52,954 nt of DNA from Anaerotignum sp. Its GTDB lineage: Bacteria; Bacillota; Clostridia; Lachnospirales; Anaerotignaceae. The notes under the pieces were generated by a model, which searched no databases, had not been told where the DNA came from, and saw nothing but the letters and a program-made list of their open reading frames with translations. Within the stretch, counting starts at the first letter, position 1; the number at the start of each line of letters is the position of its first letter. Location: positions 1 through 52,954 of the forward strand of contig NZ_DAOUQB010000022.1 in assembly GCF_030625865.1 (NCBI RefSeq), given 5' to 3'. The position numbers were made by a program, and so were the translations under genes. This document shows positions 16,418 through 25,857 of this stretch, in pieces.

Positions 16418-17503
16418 ATGCAAATCTCGGAAGTTTCTTTACAAGGTTTTCGCAATTTAGAACAATTGCATATAAAACCGTCAGAAGGAATTAATGTATT
16501 CTACGGTAAAAATGCCCAGGGGAAAACAAATTTTTTGGAATCCCTTTATTTTTGTGCAACGGGAAGGTCTATGCGTACAAAATACGATTGGCAGATGATT
16601 GGCTTCGATCAAGAAGAAACGCATATTCGCGTATCAGTACAGAAAAACACCCGAAAAGAACGAGTAGATGTTCATCTAAAAAGAGATACAAAAAAAGGGA
16701 TTGCAAGAAATGGCGTGCCTATAAAAAAATTGGGTGATTTATTCGGTGCTTTATATACGGTTGTTTTCTCTCCCGAGGATCTTGCTTTGGTAAAAGAGGG
16801 GCCGGGAGAACGCCGTCGATTCTTGGATATGGAACTTTGTCAGTTAAGTCGGATTTACTATTATGATTTGCAGCAGTATTACCGTATTTTAAAGCAGAGA
16901 AATAATTTATTAAAGGAAATACAGAAAAAAACATCCCTACAGGAAACCCTTTTTGTTTGGGATGAGCAATTAATTGACTACGGTGAGCGCATAATAGGGG
17001 CTAGAATGAATTTTTTACAACGACTTGATGTCATTGCCGCTAAAAAGCTTAATGCCCTTACAGGTGGCTTAGATCAGCTTAAAATCACATATAAACCAAA
17101 TTGTGACCGGGGGCAGATGACAGAGAAAATACAACGTAATTTGCAGCGTGATATTTATTTGGGTACGACCAATCATGGACCCCATAAGGATGATATTCTA
17201 TTTTCCATTAATGGCAAGGAAGTAAAAAGTTTTGGTTCTCAGGGGCAGCAAAGAACAACGGCTTTGGCTGCAAGACTGGCAGAAATTGATTTGATTCGGG
17301 AAGAAACGGGAGAAGAACCTATATTGTTGTTGGATGATGTTCTTTCTGAATTGGATGAAAGGCGTCAAAAATATTTAATGGAAAGTATTGATGGTCTTCA
17401 AGCTTTTTTAACCTGTACAGGAATAGAAGATGTGATTAAAAAATATATTAGCAATGAGAATTTGTTTTATGTGGAAAATGGTCGTATTACGGCTGAAAAC
17501 TAA
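16418..17503 (+). CDS. recF: DNA replication and repair protein RecF
   Basis: A 361-residue SMC-like ATPase. Walker A is GKNAQGKTNFLESLYF (about 29-44); signature and Walker B are SQGQQRTTALAARLAEIDLI and PILLLDDVLSELDERRQ. RecF loads RecA at single-strand gaps with RecO/RecR. The ATG has a weak ribosome site (TTGGTG), so expression may be low. It is followed by a terminator at 17519-17550, separating it from gyrB. Confidence 0.96.
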   Translation: MQISEVSLQGFRNLEQLHIKPSEGINVFYGKNAQGKTNFLESLYFCATGRSMRTKYDWQMIGFDQEETHIRVSVQKNTRKERVDVHLKRDTKKGIARNGVPIKKLGDLFGALYTVVFSPEDLALVKEGPGERRRFLDMELCQLSRIYYYDLQQYYRILKQRNNLLKEIQKKTSLQETLFVWDEQLIDYGERIIGARMNFLQRLDVIAAKKLNALTGGLDQLKITYKPNCDRGQMTEKIQRNLQRDIYLGTTNHGPHKDDILFSINGKEVKSFGSQGQQRTTALAARLAEIDLIREETGEEPILLLDDVLSELDERRQKYLMESIDGLQAFLTCTGIEDVIKKYISNENLFYVENGRITAEN

Positions 17504-17518
17504 AAATTTTCTAAAAAA

Positions 17519-17550
17519 GGTGTGATTTAAAATGAAATTACACCTCTTTT
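17519..17550 (+). terminator. Terminator after recF
   Basis: Stem GGTGTGATTT / AAATTACACC with a 6-base loop and a TCTTTT tail, 16 bp past the recF stop. A degenerate similar sequence follows at about 17578-17610. Confidence 0.65.
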
Positions 17551-17681
17551 ATTTAAGGGAATAGTATTTGAAAAAATTGGTGAAATTTAAAATAAGATGG
17601 TGCTTCTTTAATTAAGGAAGAAAAAAAATTAAAAAATGCATCTTAAATTACAGTTTTCCTTGAAAATAAAAGGTTTTTTGC

Positions 17682-17710
17682 TTGTAGAATGGATGAAAAA
17701 ATGATATAAT
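17682..17710 (+). promoter_or_regulatory. Candidate gyrB promoter
   Basis: -10 TATAAT (17705-17710) with a weak -35 TTGTAG (17682-17687) at 17 bp. It leaves a leader of about 260 bases before the gyrB start, containing the hairpin at 17888-17919. The rest of the 17551-17976 gap is AT-rich without a gene. Confidence 0.5.
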
Positions 17711-17887
17711 GAGTACATTAGATAAATTTATGATATGCAAGAAAAATATTTTTTATTTTTTAATGGAATTTATAGTTGTTTTTGAAAAATAGAATGTCAA
17801 ATGAAAGTTTTTAGATAACAATGGACAATGGAAAATTTTGTGCGTTAAAGTAAAATTTCAACAAATTTTACTTTTCATATTTGATTT

Positions 17888-17919
17888 AAAATAGGTTTTA
17901 TGATACAAACCTATTTTTT
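17888..17919 (+). terminator. Terminator-like hairpin in the gyrB leader
   Basis: Stem AAAATAGGTTT / AAACCTATTTT with an 8-base loop and a TTTTTT tail, only about 58 bp upstream of the gyrB ATG and downstream of the candidate promoter. It is either a transcription attenuator or evidence of a nearer promoter. Confidence 0.5.
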
Positions 17920-17976
17920 CTTTGGCGCAAAGCAGCGATGAAGAACCCAAGAAGATTTATTTGGAGGAGAGGTTTT

Positions 17977-19878
17977 ATGTCATCAGATTACAATGAAAGT
18001 CAGATCCAAGTGCTGGAAGGCTTGGAGGCTGTTAGAAAGCGTCCGGGGATGTATATCGGTTCTACCAGTGCCAGAGGCCTGCATCACTTGGTTTACGAAA
18101 TAGTGGATAATGCGGTGGATGAGGCCTTAGCAGGATTTTGTAATGAAATTACCGTGAAAATTCATCCCGATAATTCTATTTCTGTTATGGACAATGGACG
18201 AGGGATTCCTGTTGGTATTCAACAGCAAAAGGGAATATCAGCGGTTGAGGTGGTTTTTACAATTTTACATGCCGGGGGTAAGTTCGGCGGTGGTGGATAT
18301 AAGGTTTCCGGTGGTCTGCATGGGGTTGGTGCTTCCGTTGTAAATGCACTGTCGTCTTGGTTGACGGTAAATATCCATACGGATGGAAAGTTATATGAGC
18401 AAAAGTATGCACGTGGTGATGTATTGACACCTGTGACTGTTATTGGTGAGTCACAAAAGCATGGGACATATGTTCATTTTTTGCCGGATCCGGAAATTTT
18501 TGAAGAAACGGTTTTTTCTTATGATATTTTATTGCAGCGTTTGCGTGAAACGGCTTTTTTGACAAAGGGCTTGAAGATTATTTTGATTGATTTGCGAGAG
18601 GGGATGGAGCAGGAGCGCACTTTCCACTATGAAGGCGGTATTAAAGAATTTGTTGCCTATATCAATAAAAATCGCCAGCCATTATATGATGATATTTTCT
18701 ATGCTTCTGGCCAAAAGGACGGCGTTTTGGTTGAAGTTGCTTTCCAATATAATGATGGATATACAGAGAACATTTTCAGCTTTGTAAATAATATTAATAC
18801 GCCTGATGGCGGTACCCATTTGATTGGCTTTAAAAGTGGTTTGACAAAAACGTTAAATGATTATGGTAAAAAAGTCGGTGTCATCAAAGATTCGGATAAA
18901 AAGCTTTCCGGCGATGATGTGAGAGAGGGTATTTCTGCTGTAATCAGCATAAAAGTGGAAGATCCTCAGTTTGAAGGGCAGACAAAGGCAAAATTAGGTA
19001 CAAGTGAAGCAAAAAATGCAGTGGAAAGTGTTTTAAGCGAATATTTCACTTATTATTTGGAAGAGAACCCATCTGTTGCTAGAATTATTATTGAAAAGAG
19101 TATGACGGCTTCCAGGGCCCGTGATGCTGCCAGAAAGGCAAGGGAATTGGTTCGCCGTAAAACAGGATTGGAAAATACAAGGCTTCCCGGTAAGCTGACG
19201 GATTGTACCAGTAAAGATCCCTATGAATGCGAAATTTATATTGTAGAGGGTAACTCTGCGGGGGGAAGTGCCATTAAAGCCAGAGATCCTAAGACTCAAG
19301 CTATTTTGCCCTTACGGGGTAAAATTTTAAATGTGGAAAAAGCAAGATTGGATCGTATTTTAGGCAGCGAAGAAATTAAAAATATGATTACCGCTTTTGG
19401 TACGGGAATTTCCGAAGATTTTGATATTGAAAAATTACGGTATCATAAAATCGTTATTATGACCGATGCCGATGTGGATGGTGCCCATATTCGTACGTTG
19501 CTCTTAACTTTCTTTTACCGCTATATGCCCCAATTGATTGAAGAGGGGAAGGTATTTATTGCACAGCCTCCTCTTTATTGCGTGGAGAAAAATAAACAGC
19601 ATTATTATGTGTATGATGATCTCCAATTAGAGGCTTTATATAACGAAATTGGCAGAACGGGTATTAAAGACGTTCAGCGTTACAAAGGTCTTGGTGAAAT
19701 GGATTTTGACCAGCTGAGAGATACAACGATGGCTGTAGAGCATCGTATTTTGAAAAAAGTTGATATTAGTGATGCTTTGCTTGCTGATGAAATATTCAGT
19801 ATGCTTATGGGTGATAGTGTAGAGCCAAGAAGGGATTTTATTGCAGAAAATGCTCAGTATGCGGAAATGGACTTCTAA
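17977..19878 (+). CDS. gyrB: DNA gyrase subunit B
   Basis: 633 residues from ATG 17977, chosen because GGAGGAGAGG lies just upstream; an ATG 13 codons earlier has no ribosome site. GHKL ATPase motifs: [39 protein letters not shown] motifs: EGNSAGGSA and [19 protein letters not shown]. The C-terminal end [17 protein letters not shown] is standard. It forms A2B2 gyrase with GyrA to supercoil DNA negatively. A hairpin cassette fills the 200-bp gap before gyrA. Confidence 0.98.
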   Translation: MSSDYNESQIQVLEGLEAVRKRPGMYIGSTSARGLHHLVYEIVDNAVDEALAGFCNEITVKIHPDNSISVMDNGRGIPVGIQQQKGISAVEVVFTILHAGGKFGGGGYKVSGGLHGVGASVVNALSSWLTVNIHTDGKLYEQKYARGDVLTPVTVIGESQKHGTYVHFLPDPEIFEETVFSYDILLQRLRETAFLTKGLKIILIDLREGMEQERTFHYEGGIKEFVAYINKNRQPLYDDIFYASGQKDGVLVEVAFQYNDGYTENIFSFVNNINTPDGGTHLIGFKSGLTKTLNDYGKKVGVIKDSDKKLSGDDVREGISAVISIKVEDPQFEGQTKAKLGTSEAKNAVESVLSEYFTYYLEENPSVARIIIEKSMTASRARDAARKARELVRRKTGLENTRLPGKLTDCTSKDPYECEIYIVEGNSAGGSAIKARDPKTQAILPLRGKILNVEKARLDRILGSEEIKNMITAFGTGISEDFDIEKLRYHKIVIMTDADVDGAHIRTLLLTFFYRYMPQLIEEGKVFIAQPPLYCVEKNKQHYYVYDDLQLEALYNEIGRTGIKDVQRYKGLGEMDFDQLRDTTMAVEHRILKKVDISDALLADEIFSMLMGDSVEPRRDFIAENAQYAEMDF

Positions 19879-19883
19879 AACGT

Positions 19884-20042
19884 AAGGTCAAAAGAAAGAC
19901 CTTAGGGACGCTGTCCCTAAAACCCAGCAAGGACTATGCCCTTGACCCAATATGGAAAACTACGTTTTCCAAGTGAAAGGTTTAGTTTTGAAAAAGAGTC
20001 AAGGGATGAAATCCCTTGTGGGGAGTTGGGGCGAAGCCCCAA
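19884..20042. repeat. Modular hairpin cassette between gyrB and gyrA
   Basis: Six inverted repeats in a row: AAGGTC/GACCTT (19884-19903, identical to 178-197), AGGGAC-gct-GTCCCT (19904-19918), CAAGG/CCTTG (19928-19944), GGAAAAC-tac-GTTTTCC (19954-19970), CAAGGGAT-gaa-ATCCCTTG (20000-20018), TTGGGGC-gaa-GCCCCAA (20026-20042). The module types match those at 9541-9960 but with different stem sequences and order. It occupies the whole gyrB-gyrA gap. Confidence 0.8.
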
Positions 20043-20078
20043 GGTCTTAAGGTTTTATAAAAAAGATGAGGTGAAAAA

Positions 20079-22571
20079 ATGAGCGACGAAATCAAAGAAA
20101 TAGATAAGGTCGTTTCCATAGATATTAACGAGGAAATGAAAAAATGCTATATCGATTATGCCATGAGTGTAATTGTTGCCCGTGCATTGCCTGATGTGCG
20201 GGATGGTTTAAAGCCTGTGCAAAGACGTATTCTCTATTCTATGAACGAAATGAACTTGGACCCCAATAAAAGTTACCGTAAATCCGCTCGTATTGTGGGT
20301 GATACCATGGGTAAATATCATCCTCATGGTGATAGTTCTATTTATCAGGCAATGGTGCGTATGGCACAGAACTTTTCTATGCGCTATATGCTGGTAGACG
20401 GCCATGGTAACTTTGGCTCGATTGATGGATATGGCGCCGCTGCAAGCCGTTATACTGAGGCAAGAATGTCTAAAATTACGGCGGAGCTTTTGGCAGATAT
20501 CGAAAAGGATACTGTTGATTTTGTACCGAACTATGATGAGAATGAAAAAGAACCAACTGTTTTGCCGGCTAGGATACCAAATCTTCTGATTAATGGCTCC
20601 TCAGGTATTGCTGTTGGTATGGCGACAAATATACCACCTCATAATTTGACGGAAGTCATTAATGGTGTGGTTTGTATGATAGAGAATACAATAAATGATA
20701 AAGATACCGATGTGGAAGAATTGATGGAGCATATTCAGGGCCCGGACTTCCCCACTGGAGCAACCATTTTAGGAAAAAGCGGAATTCGTGCTGCATATCG
20801 TACCGGTAGAGGTAAAATTTTGGTTCGTGCTTTGGCTGAAATTCAGCCTATGTCTAATGGACGGGAAAAAATTGTGGTAACAGAAATTCCTTATATGGTA
20901 AATAAGCTCAGATTAATTGAAAAAATTGCAGATCTGGTAAAGGATAAGCGTGTTGATGGGATTAGCGATTTGTATGATGCTTCTGCAGGTGATGATATTA
21001 AAATTATCATTGAGCTGAAAAAAGACGTTAATGCCAATGTAATATTAAATCAGCTTTATAAATATACGCAGCTTCAGGAAAGTTTTGGTGCGATTATGCT
21101 GGCCTTGGTGGATGGCAAGCCTGAAATTTTAAACCTTAAACGGATTATTGAAGAATATTTAAAGCATCAGGAAAATGTAGTTACAAGAAGAACCCAATTT
21201 AATCTGGATAAAGCGCAAAAACGGGCGCATATTTTAGAAGGATTGCGTATTGCAATAAACAATATTGATGAAGTAATTCGTATTATTCGTACCAGTTATG
21301 ATAATGCCAAGGATCGTTTAATGGAGCGATTCCAACTCTCTGAGATACAAGCCCAGGCGATTTTAGAAATGCAGCTTCGTCGTTTACAGGGGTTGGAGCA
21401 TGAGAAAATTGATGCGGAGTATAAGGACTTAATGGAAAAAATTGCTTACTATCAATCTTTATTAGCTGACAGAAAATTAATGTTAGGCGTCATTAAAGAT
21501 GAACTGGTGGAAATTGGTAATAAATTTGGTGATGAGCGTCGTACGCAATTGGTACAAAACCCCGGTGAAATTGATATTGAGGATTTGATTGAGGAAGAAA
21601 CCTGTGTTATGACTCTTTCCAACCTGAATTATATTAAACGTACACCTTTGGATACTTATAAAAGCCAAAATAGAGGCGGTAGAGGTATTGTTGGTATGCA
21701 GACAAGGGATGAGGATTTTGTAAAAGATATGTTCCTATCTTCCACCCACGATACGATTTTGTTTTTTACGGATAAGGGTAGGGTATATCGTATGAAGGGC
21801 TATGAAATTCCCGAAGCTGGTCGTACCGCAAGGGGAATGGCAATTGTGAATTTACTGGAAATTGCGCCAGGGGAAAGCATTACTGCTGTGATTCCGGTAA
21901 AAGAGTTCAAAGATGATGAATATCTTGTTATGATTACAAAACAAGGCATTATTAAGAAAACAGAAATGAGCAGTTATGCAAATATTCGAAAAGGCGGTTT
22001 GATTGCTGTTAACCTTAGGGATGATGATAGCCTGATTTCTGTTATGACAACCAATGGAAATGATGAAATTTTTGTTGCTACGAGAAACGGTATGGGCATA
22101 AAATTCTTTGAACAAGATGTGCGTTCTATGGGACGTACAGCTACTGGTGTCAAGGCAATTACCTTGCGTGATGAGGATTATGTAGTTTCTGCTGTTAAAT
22201 TAGAAAAAGACTCCAAGATATTAAATGTCACGGAAAATGGCTATGGAAAACGTACCGAAGCCGAAGCTTATTCTATTCAATATAGAGGTGGAAAAGGATC
22301 AAAGATTCATCATTTAACGGAAAAAACAGGGCTTTTGACAGGAGTTTTACTGATAGATGAGAATGAAGAAATTATGCTGATGACTTCTGAAGGTGTGATT
22401 ATCCGTTTGAGAGCAAAAGATATTTCCACCGTCGGTCGAGTTTCTCAGGGTGTAAAGCTGATGAATTTGAACGATGGGGTATCTGTTATAGGGATTGCTA
22501 AAATTTCTGAAGATGATATTAAAGAAGAATCTGAAGAACTAGAGGAAGATAATGCGGAAATAACAGAATAA
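20079..22571 (+). CDS. gyrA: DNA gyrase subunit A
   Basis: 830 residues. The breakage-reunion domain has the quinolone region [19 protein letters not shown] and the active-site Tyr in [10 protein letters not shown]. The coiled-coil gate and six-bladed C-terminal wrap follow, including the GyrA box QNRGGRG (about 540). The residue matching E. coli Asp87 is Gln here (SSIYQ), while Ser83 is kept; this is a natural variation to note, and its effect is not known from sequence. The acidic tail ([14 protein letters not shown]) is usual. GAGG precedes the ATG. Confidence 0.98.
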   Translation: MSDEIKEIDKVVSIDINEEMKKCYIDYAMSVIVARALPDVRDGLKPVQRRILYSMNEMNLDPNKSYRKSARIVGDTMGKYHPHGDSSIYQAMVRMAQNFSMRYMLVDGHGNFGSIDGYGAAASRYTEARMSKITAELLADIEKDTVDFVPNYDENEKEPTVLPARIPNLLINGSSGIAVGMATNIPPHNLTEVINGVVCMIENTINDKDTDVEELMEHIQGPDFPTGATILGKSGIRAAYRTGRGKILVRALAEIQPMSNGREKIVVTEIPYMVNKLRLIEKIADLVKDKRVDGISDLYDASAGDDIKIIIELKKDVNANVILNQLYKYTQLQESFGAIMLALVDGKPEILNLKRIIEEYLKHQENVVTRRTQFNLDKAQKRAHILEGLRIAINNIDEVIRIIRTSYDNAKDRLMERFQLSEIQAQAILEMQLRRLQGLEHEKIDAEYKDLMEKIAYYQSLLADRKLMLGVIKDELVEIGNKFGDERRTQLVQNPGEIDIEDLIEEETCVMTLSNLNYIKRTPLDTYKSQNRGGRGIVGMQTRDEDFVKDMFLSSTHDTILFFTDKGRVYRMKGYEIPEAGRTARGMAIVNLLEIAPGESITAVIPVKEFKDDEYLVMITKQGIIKKTEMSSYANIRKGGLIAVNLRDDDSLISVMTTNGNDEIFVATRNGMGIKFFEQDVRSMGRTATGVKAITLRDEDYVVSAVKLEKDSKILNVTENGYGKRTEAEAYSIQYRGGKGSKIHHLTEKTGLLTGVLLIDENEEIMLMTSEGVIIRLRAKDISTVGRVSQGVKLMNLNDGVSVIGIAKISEDDIKEESEELEEDNAEITE

Positions 22572-22583
22572 TAATATATGAAT

Positions 22584-22611
22584 AAAACTGCGCAATGAAA
22601 AGTGCAGTTTT
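22584..22611 (+). terminator. Terminator after gyrA
   Basis: Stem AAAACTGC / GCAGTTTT with a 12-base loop and a T-rich tail, 12 bp past the gyrA stop. Confidence 0.65.
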
Positions 22612-22736
22612 ATTTATTTAGCTTATGTGAAGAGTATTTATTTTTTAAGTGGAAACCATATAAAATAAGAAATGATAAAAAGAAGTATTTTAGAAGTTTG
22701 GTTTGTGTGATTACCAAGATTTTAGTTGAAGAAACG

Positions 22737-22880
22737 ATTCAGAATGCCAAACAGAGGAATTTTTGAAGAGAGTAGAAGAATGCAGGAAAAAAGACGTTAT
22801 TGAAAATGTTTTTTATTGGATATGCTGTTTATAAAAAAGGTTTTTGTAAAGTGGATGAAGCAATTAAACTTGCAGATTGA
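22737..22880 (+). pseudogene. Possible decayed small gene
   Basis: Two frames read like one broken protein. The first encodes EEFLKRVEECRKKDVIENVFYW and then stops. The adjacent frame continues GYAVYKKGFCKVDEAIKLAD before TGA. Joining them at about 22820 gives a continuous amphipathic sequence. An in-frame stop also lies upstream, and no start or ribosome site is seen. The rest of the 22612-22972 gap has no feature. Family not recognised; could be chance. Confidence 0.3.
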
Positions 22881-22972
22881 ACAATTATTTATATTTAAGA
22901 AAACACAAAAGTAATTTGTAAATTTTCTTTATATAAATTATAACGAAATATGTTATTGTTTTTCACGGATAT

Positions 22973-23001
22973 TTGACAAATTTCATATATACTGCTAGAA
23001 T
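22973..23001 (+). promoter_or_regulatory. Strong promoter upstream of the 96-residue membrane protein
   Basis: -35 TTGACA (22973-22978), a 17-bp spacer and -10 TAGAAT (22996-23001), about 35 bp before the ATG. A near-consensus sigma-A promoter. Confidence 0.75.
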
Positions 23002-23036
23002 CAAAATAGAAGATAAAGATAGAGGTGGAGAAGAAG

Positions 23037-23327
23037 ATGTGGGATGTCGAGTTTATTTTGGGTATAGGAAAATTAATTTCACTGGTTCTTTGCATGGTTT
23101 TTATTGAGGGGGTAATTGCAAGTCGTCCCAATGGAAAATTGACCGGCATATTGTTGCCAATTTTTATGGTGCTGCTTTCTGTTTGGGTATTATTTACATG
23201 GAAAAATTTTATTTATTTTATTATGGTTTTTGCACCTGCTATATTATGTTGTTTTATCTATTATATCTGTCGTCGTGCTATTAAAAATGGTACAGCTTTA
23301 AGTTTAAATCAAGAGGAAAATAGCTGA
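23037..23327 (+). CDS. Small integral membrane protein, unknown function
   Basis: 96 residues from ATG 23037 (AGGTGGAG upstream; a GTG 12 bases earlier lies inside that ribosome site). Three hydrophobic segments at about residues 8-27, 37-53 and 58-78, then a basic and polar C-terminal tail (CRRAIKNGTALSLNQEENS). No signal peptide or catalytic motif. It is monocistronic under the promoter at 22973. Family not recognised. Confidence 0.65.
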   Translation: MWDVEFILGIGKLISLVLCMVFIEGVIASRPNGKLTGILLPIFMVLLSVWVLFTWKNFIYFIMVFAPAILCCFIYYICRRAIKNGTALSLNQEENS

Positions 23328-23524
23328 TAACTTATTTGAAAGATAAACAAAAAATGGTTGCAGATGTAGAAATACCTGTTTTTCCAATCCAAAATTTTTT
23401 TTAAAATGTTATGGCCGTTTAGAAGTATACTTTTTTCGGATTTATGTGTTTACTTAACCGTGGCGTTTCGAACTTTTTTGATTCAACATAAAAATTTTGA
23501 GCAGGCTCTAATTTTACAGAATGC

Positions 23525-23585
23525 GAAAGCCCGTATTGCAAGGATTTCAAGGTAAATCTATGAGAATGCAATAGGGCTTTTTTCT
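23525..23585 (+). terminator. Long-loop terminator-like hairpin
   Basis: Arms AGCCCgTATTGCA and TGCAATAGGGCT enclose about 25 bases and are followed by a T run. The same GCCCnTATTG architecture ends other units here (37105-37156). The surrounding 23328-23647 gap (320 bp) is otherwise featureless. It lies 200 bp beyond the membrane-protein stop. Confidence 0.45.
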
Positions 23586-23647
23586 TTTTTTACGAAAAAC
23601 TTCAATTGATCCGAAACGTTTATGTTTTTCATATTAAGGGGTGTAAA

Positions 23648-24823
23648 ATGAAAAAGATATTATTCATTATCGTTACCAGTTTATTTTTTACTTCTTGTGC
23701 AATGCGGGAAGAACAAAGATATTCTGTTTCAGCTGGTAGTTCTCAACCTATTGTAAAGCAGGTAACACTGGCTGTTGTGGGTGATATTATGGTGCATGAT
23801 TATCAATATAATGAGGCATATGACCCATCTAGTGCTTCGTATAATTTCATGCATAACTTTCAGGATGTAAAAAAATATTTTGATAACTATGACCTCGTTT
23901 TGGGAAATTTGGAGTTAACGTTTGGTGGAGAAGAAAGGGGTTATTCGTCATTTCCTTGTTTTAATACCCCAGATGCGTTTTTGGATGCCGTGAAAGATGC
24001 TGGCTTTGATATTTTAACTACTGCAAATAATCACTGTATGGATACAGGTAAAAATGGACTCATTCGCACATTGGACAAGCTAGATGAGTATGGGATTTCA
24101 CATATGGGAACATATCGCTCCGCTGAGGAGAGAGATAAAATTTTATATAAAAAAGTCAATGGAATTACTTTTGCTTTTTTGTCCTACACCTATGGTACCA
24201 ATGGTATTCCTGTTCCTGATGATTATTTGGTGAATTTAATTGATAATGAGCAGATGGTGACTGATATTAAAAGGGCCAGGGAGCATGCGGATGTAGTCGT
24301 TGTGATGCCTCATATGGGCAATGAATATGAAACCTATCCAAAAGATGTTTTTAAAGAATGGGCTGACCTAATGTTTCTTTCCGGTGCAGATATCGTTCTT
24401 GCCAGTCATCCTCATGTTTTGCAACCCATGGAATATAGAAAAGTGGATCATGGGGACGGTGTTCATGATGGTTTTATTATGTATTCTTTAGGGAATTTTA
24501 TTTCTTCTCAAACAACGCCGCCTAGAAATGCTTCTGTTATTTTGCATCTAACAATTGAGCAGGTAGGAAATGAACCACCTAATGTAAAAGAGGTTTCTTT
24601 TGTTCCAATTTGGACACAATTTCGAAATGCACAAGACAAAAATCATTTTGTTGTGCGTAGTGTCTATGAAATGTTAACCTTAGAACAAAGTGAAAAAGAT
24701 CAGTTGATACGAAAAAAAGACCAAACACGTTTGGAAGAAATTCATCAAGAAACTGCGTCGTTTCTTTTAAATCGGGAAGTCCCTTTATCAGAGATTCAGG
24801 ATGAATATATTTTTGAAAAATAA
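23648..24823 (+). CDS. CapA-family lipoprotein (PGA_cap metallophosphatase fold)
   Basis: 391 residues from ATG 23648 (AAGGGGTG upstream). The N-terminus is a lipoprotein signal, MKKILFIIVTSLFFTSC, with lipid-modified Cys17. The body is a CapA domain: LAVVGDIMVHDYQYN, LVLGNLELTFGG, DILTTANNHCMDTGKNGLIRTLD, VVVMPHMGNEYE, ADIVLASHPHVLQPME, YSLGNFISSQ. It contains the Asp, Asn-His and His-x-His metal-site pattern. The family is linked to poly-gamma-glutamate or capsule export, but stand-alone CapA lipoproteins are common in Clostridia and no capBC is present, so the substrate is unknown. Confidence 0.88.
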   Translation: MKKILFIIVTSLFFTSCAMREEQRYSVSAGSSQPIVKQVTLAVVGDIMVHDYQYNEAYDPSSASYNFMHNFQDVKKYFDNYDLVLGNLELTFGGEERGYSSFPCFNTPDAFLDAVKDAGFDILTTANNHCMDTGKNGLIRTLDKLDEYGISHMGTYRSAEERDKILYKKVNGITFAFLSYTYGTNGIPVPDDYLVNLIDNEQMVTDIKRAREHADVVVVMPHMGNEYETYPKDVFKEWADLMFLSGADIVLASHPHVLQPMEYRKVDHGDGVHDGFIMYSLGNFISSQTTPPRNASVILHLTIEQVGNEPPNVKEVSFVPIWTQFRNAQDKNHFVVRSVYEMLTLEQSEKDQLIRKKDQTRLEEIHQETASFLLNREVPLSEIQDEYIFEK

Positions 24824-24903
24824 TGAAAGTCCTTGTCATGCAACGATTTCAGTGTTAAAATAGGTGCAGAATTGTTAAAGATGAAACATATAGGAGGATC
24901 GGT

Positions 24904-25632
24904 ATGGAAAGAGATTTTCTTGCGGAGAACGTTTCTTATTTAACCAAAGACTTGGGCAAATGCAACATTTCGCAAAATTTGTTCCAACGGTTCAAAGAAT
25001 TGATTATGAGCGGTGTACTTCCGGCAGGATATATGCTACCGAATGAAAATATCGTTAGTAATTTGTTGGGAGTGGGACGAAGTACATTAAGAGAGGCCTA
25101 TACTGCATTGGCGGTGTTCGGTTTTATTCGGCGATCAAAGGCGGGTACATTTATTAATGAAATAGATAATATTGTGAATATTGCGCCTTTTAGTATCACG
25201 GTTGAAAATTCTGATTTAGGCGATCTTTTGGAATTCAGATATATGCTGGAGGCAGAAACAGCTAGTTATGCTGCAAAACGGGCAACGTCTGAGGATATTT
25301 CTAACTTAGTATTTTGTTATGAAAAAATGGTAGAAAGTAAAAATGATGTGAATTTATTTGTGGATTATGATTCTATGTTTCATATGCAGGTTTCAGCTGC
25401 TACGCATAATAAGCTTTTGATGAGTACTATGATTGCTGCGAAGGAATCTTTTGAAAAAGGGATACGGTTGGCATTGCGTGAATCACTTACGCAAAACCCC
25501 CGTGCCATTGATGTAACCATTGATTTACATGGAAAACTCTTAAATGCAATTAAAAATGGAGATTATCAAACCGCTTATGCGGTCATGAGAGAACATATTT
25601 CTTATGTTAACCTAACAGTAAAATATGGATGA
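24904..25632 (+). CDS. FadR-subfamily GntR transcriptional regulator
   Basis: 242 residues. An N-terminal winged helix (LGVGRSTLREAYTALAVFGFIRRSKAGTFI, about 51-80) is followed by an all-helical FCD ligand domain (LEFRYMLEAETASYAAKRAT ... DYDSMFHMQVSAATHNKLL ... HGKLLNAIKNGDYQTAYAVMREHI) with the metal-binding D-x3-H, H, H pattern. FCD regulators usually sense sugar acids or other carboxylates. Neither neighbour (capA, argS) is an evident target. AGGAGG precedes the ATG. Confidence 0.88.
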   Translation: MERDFLAENVSYLTKDLGKCNISQNLFQRFKELIMSGVLPAGYMLPNENIVSNLLGVGRSTLREAYTALAVFGFIRRSKAGTFINEIDNIVNIAPFSITVENSDLGDLLEFRYMLEAETASYAAKRATSEDISNLVFCYEKMVESKNDVNLFVDYDSMFHMQVSAATHNKLLMSTMIAAKESFEKGIRLALRESLTQNPRAIDVTIDLHGKLLNAIKNGDYQTAYAVMREHISYVNLTVKYG

Positions 25633-25654
25633 TAGTCCCAAACTTAATTTTAAT

Positions 25655-25712
25655 GAAAAGACATCTTTAGAATGGAGTATGATTTTCACCTCTGTTTTAG
25701 ATGTTTTTTTTT
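25655..25712 (+). terminator. Terminator after the GntR-family gene
   Basis: Arms AAGACATCTttA and TtAGATGTTTT, with a long central loop, end in a run of nine T. The stem is imperfect but the tail is clear. Confidence 0.5.
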
Positions 25713-25857
25713 ATAAAATGTTTGTTCTTAAATTCCCTAAGAATAGGTGTTTTTCTTGATTTTACTGGGATTTTGTGATAAAGTTTATAGAAGTTGCACT
25801 ATTTTTTTTGTTTATTATTAGAAATTAAATAACAAATTCTGAATGGAGGATTTTGAT

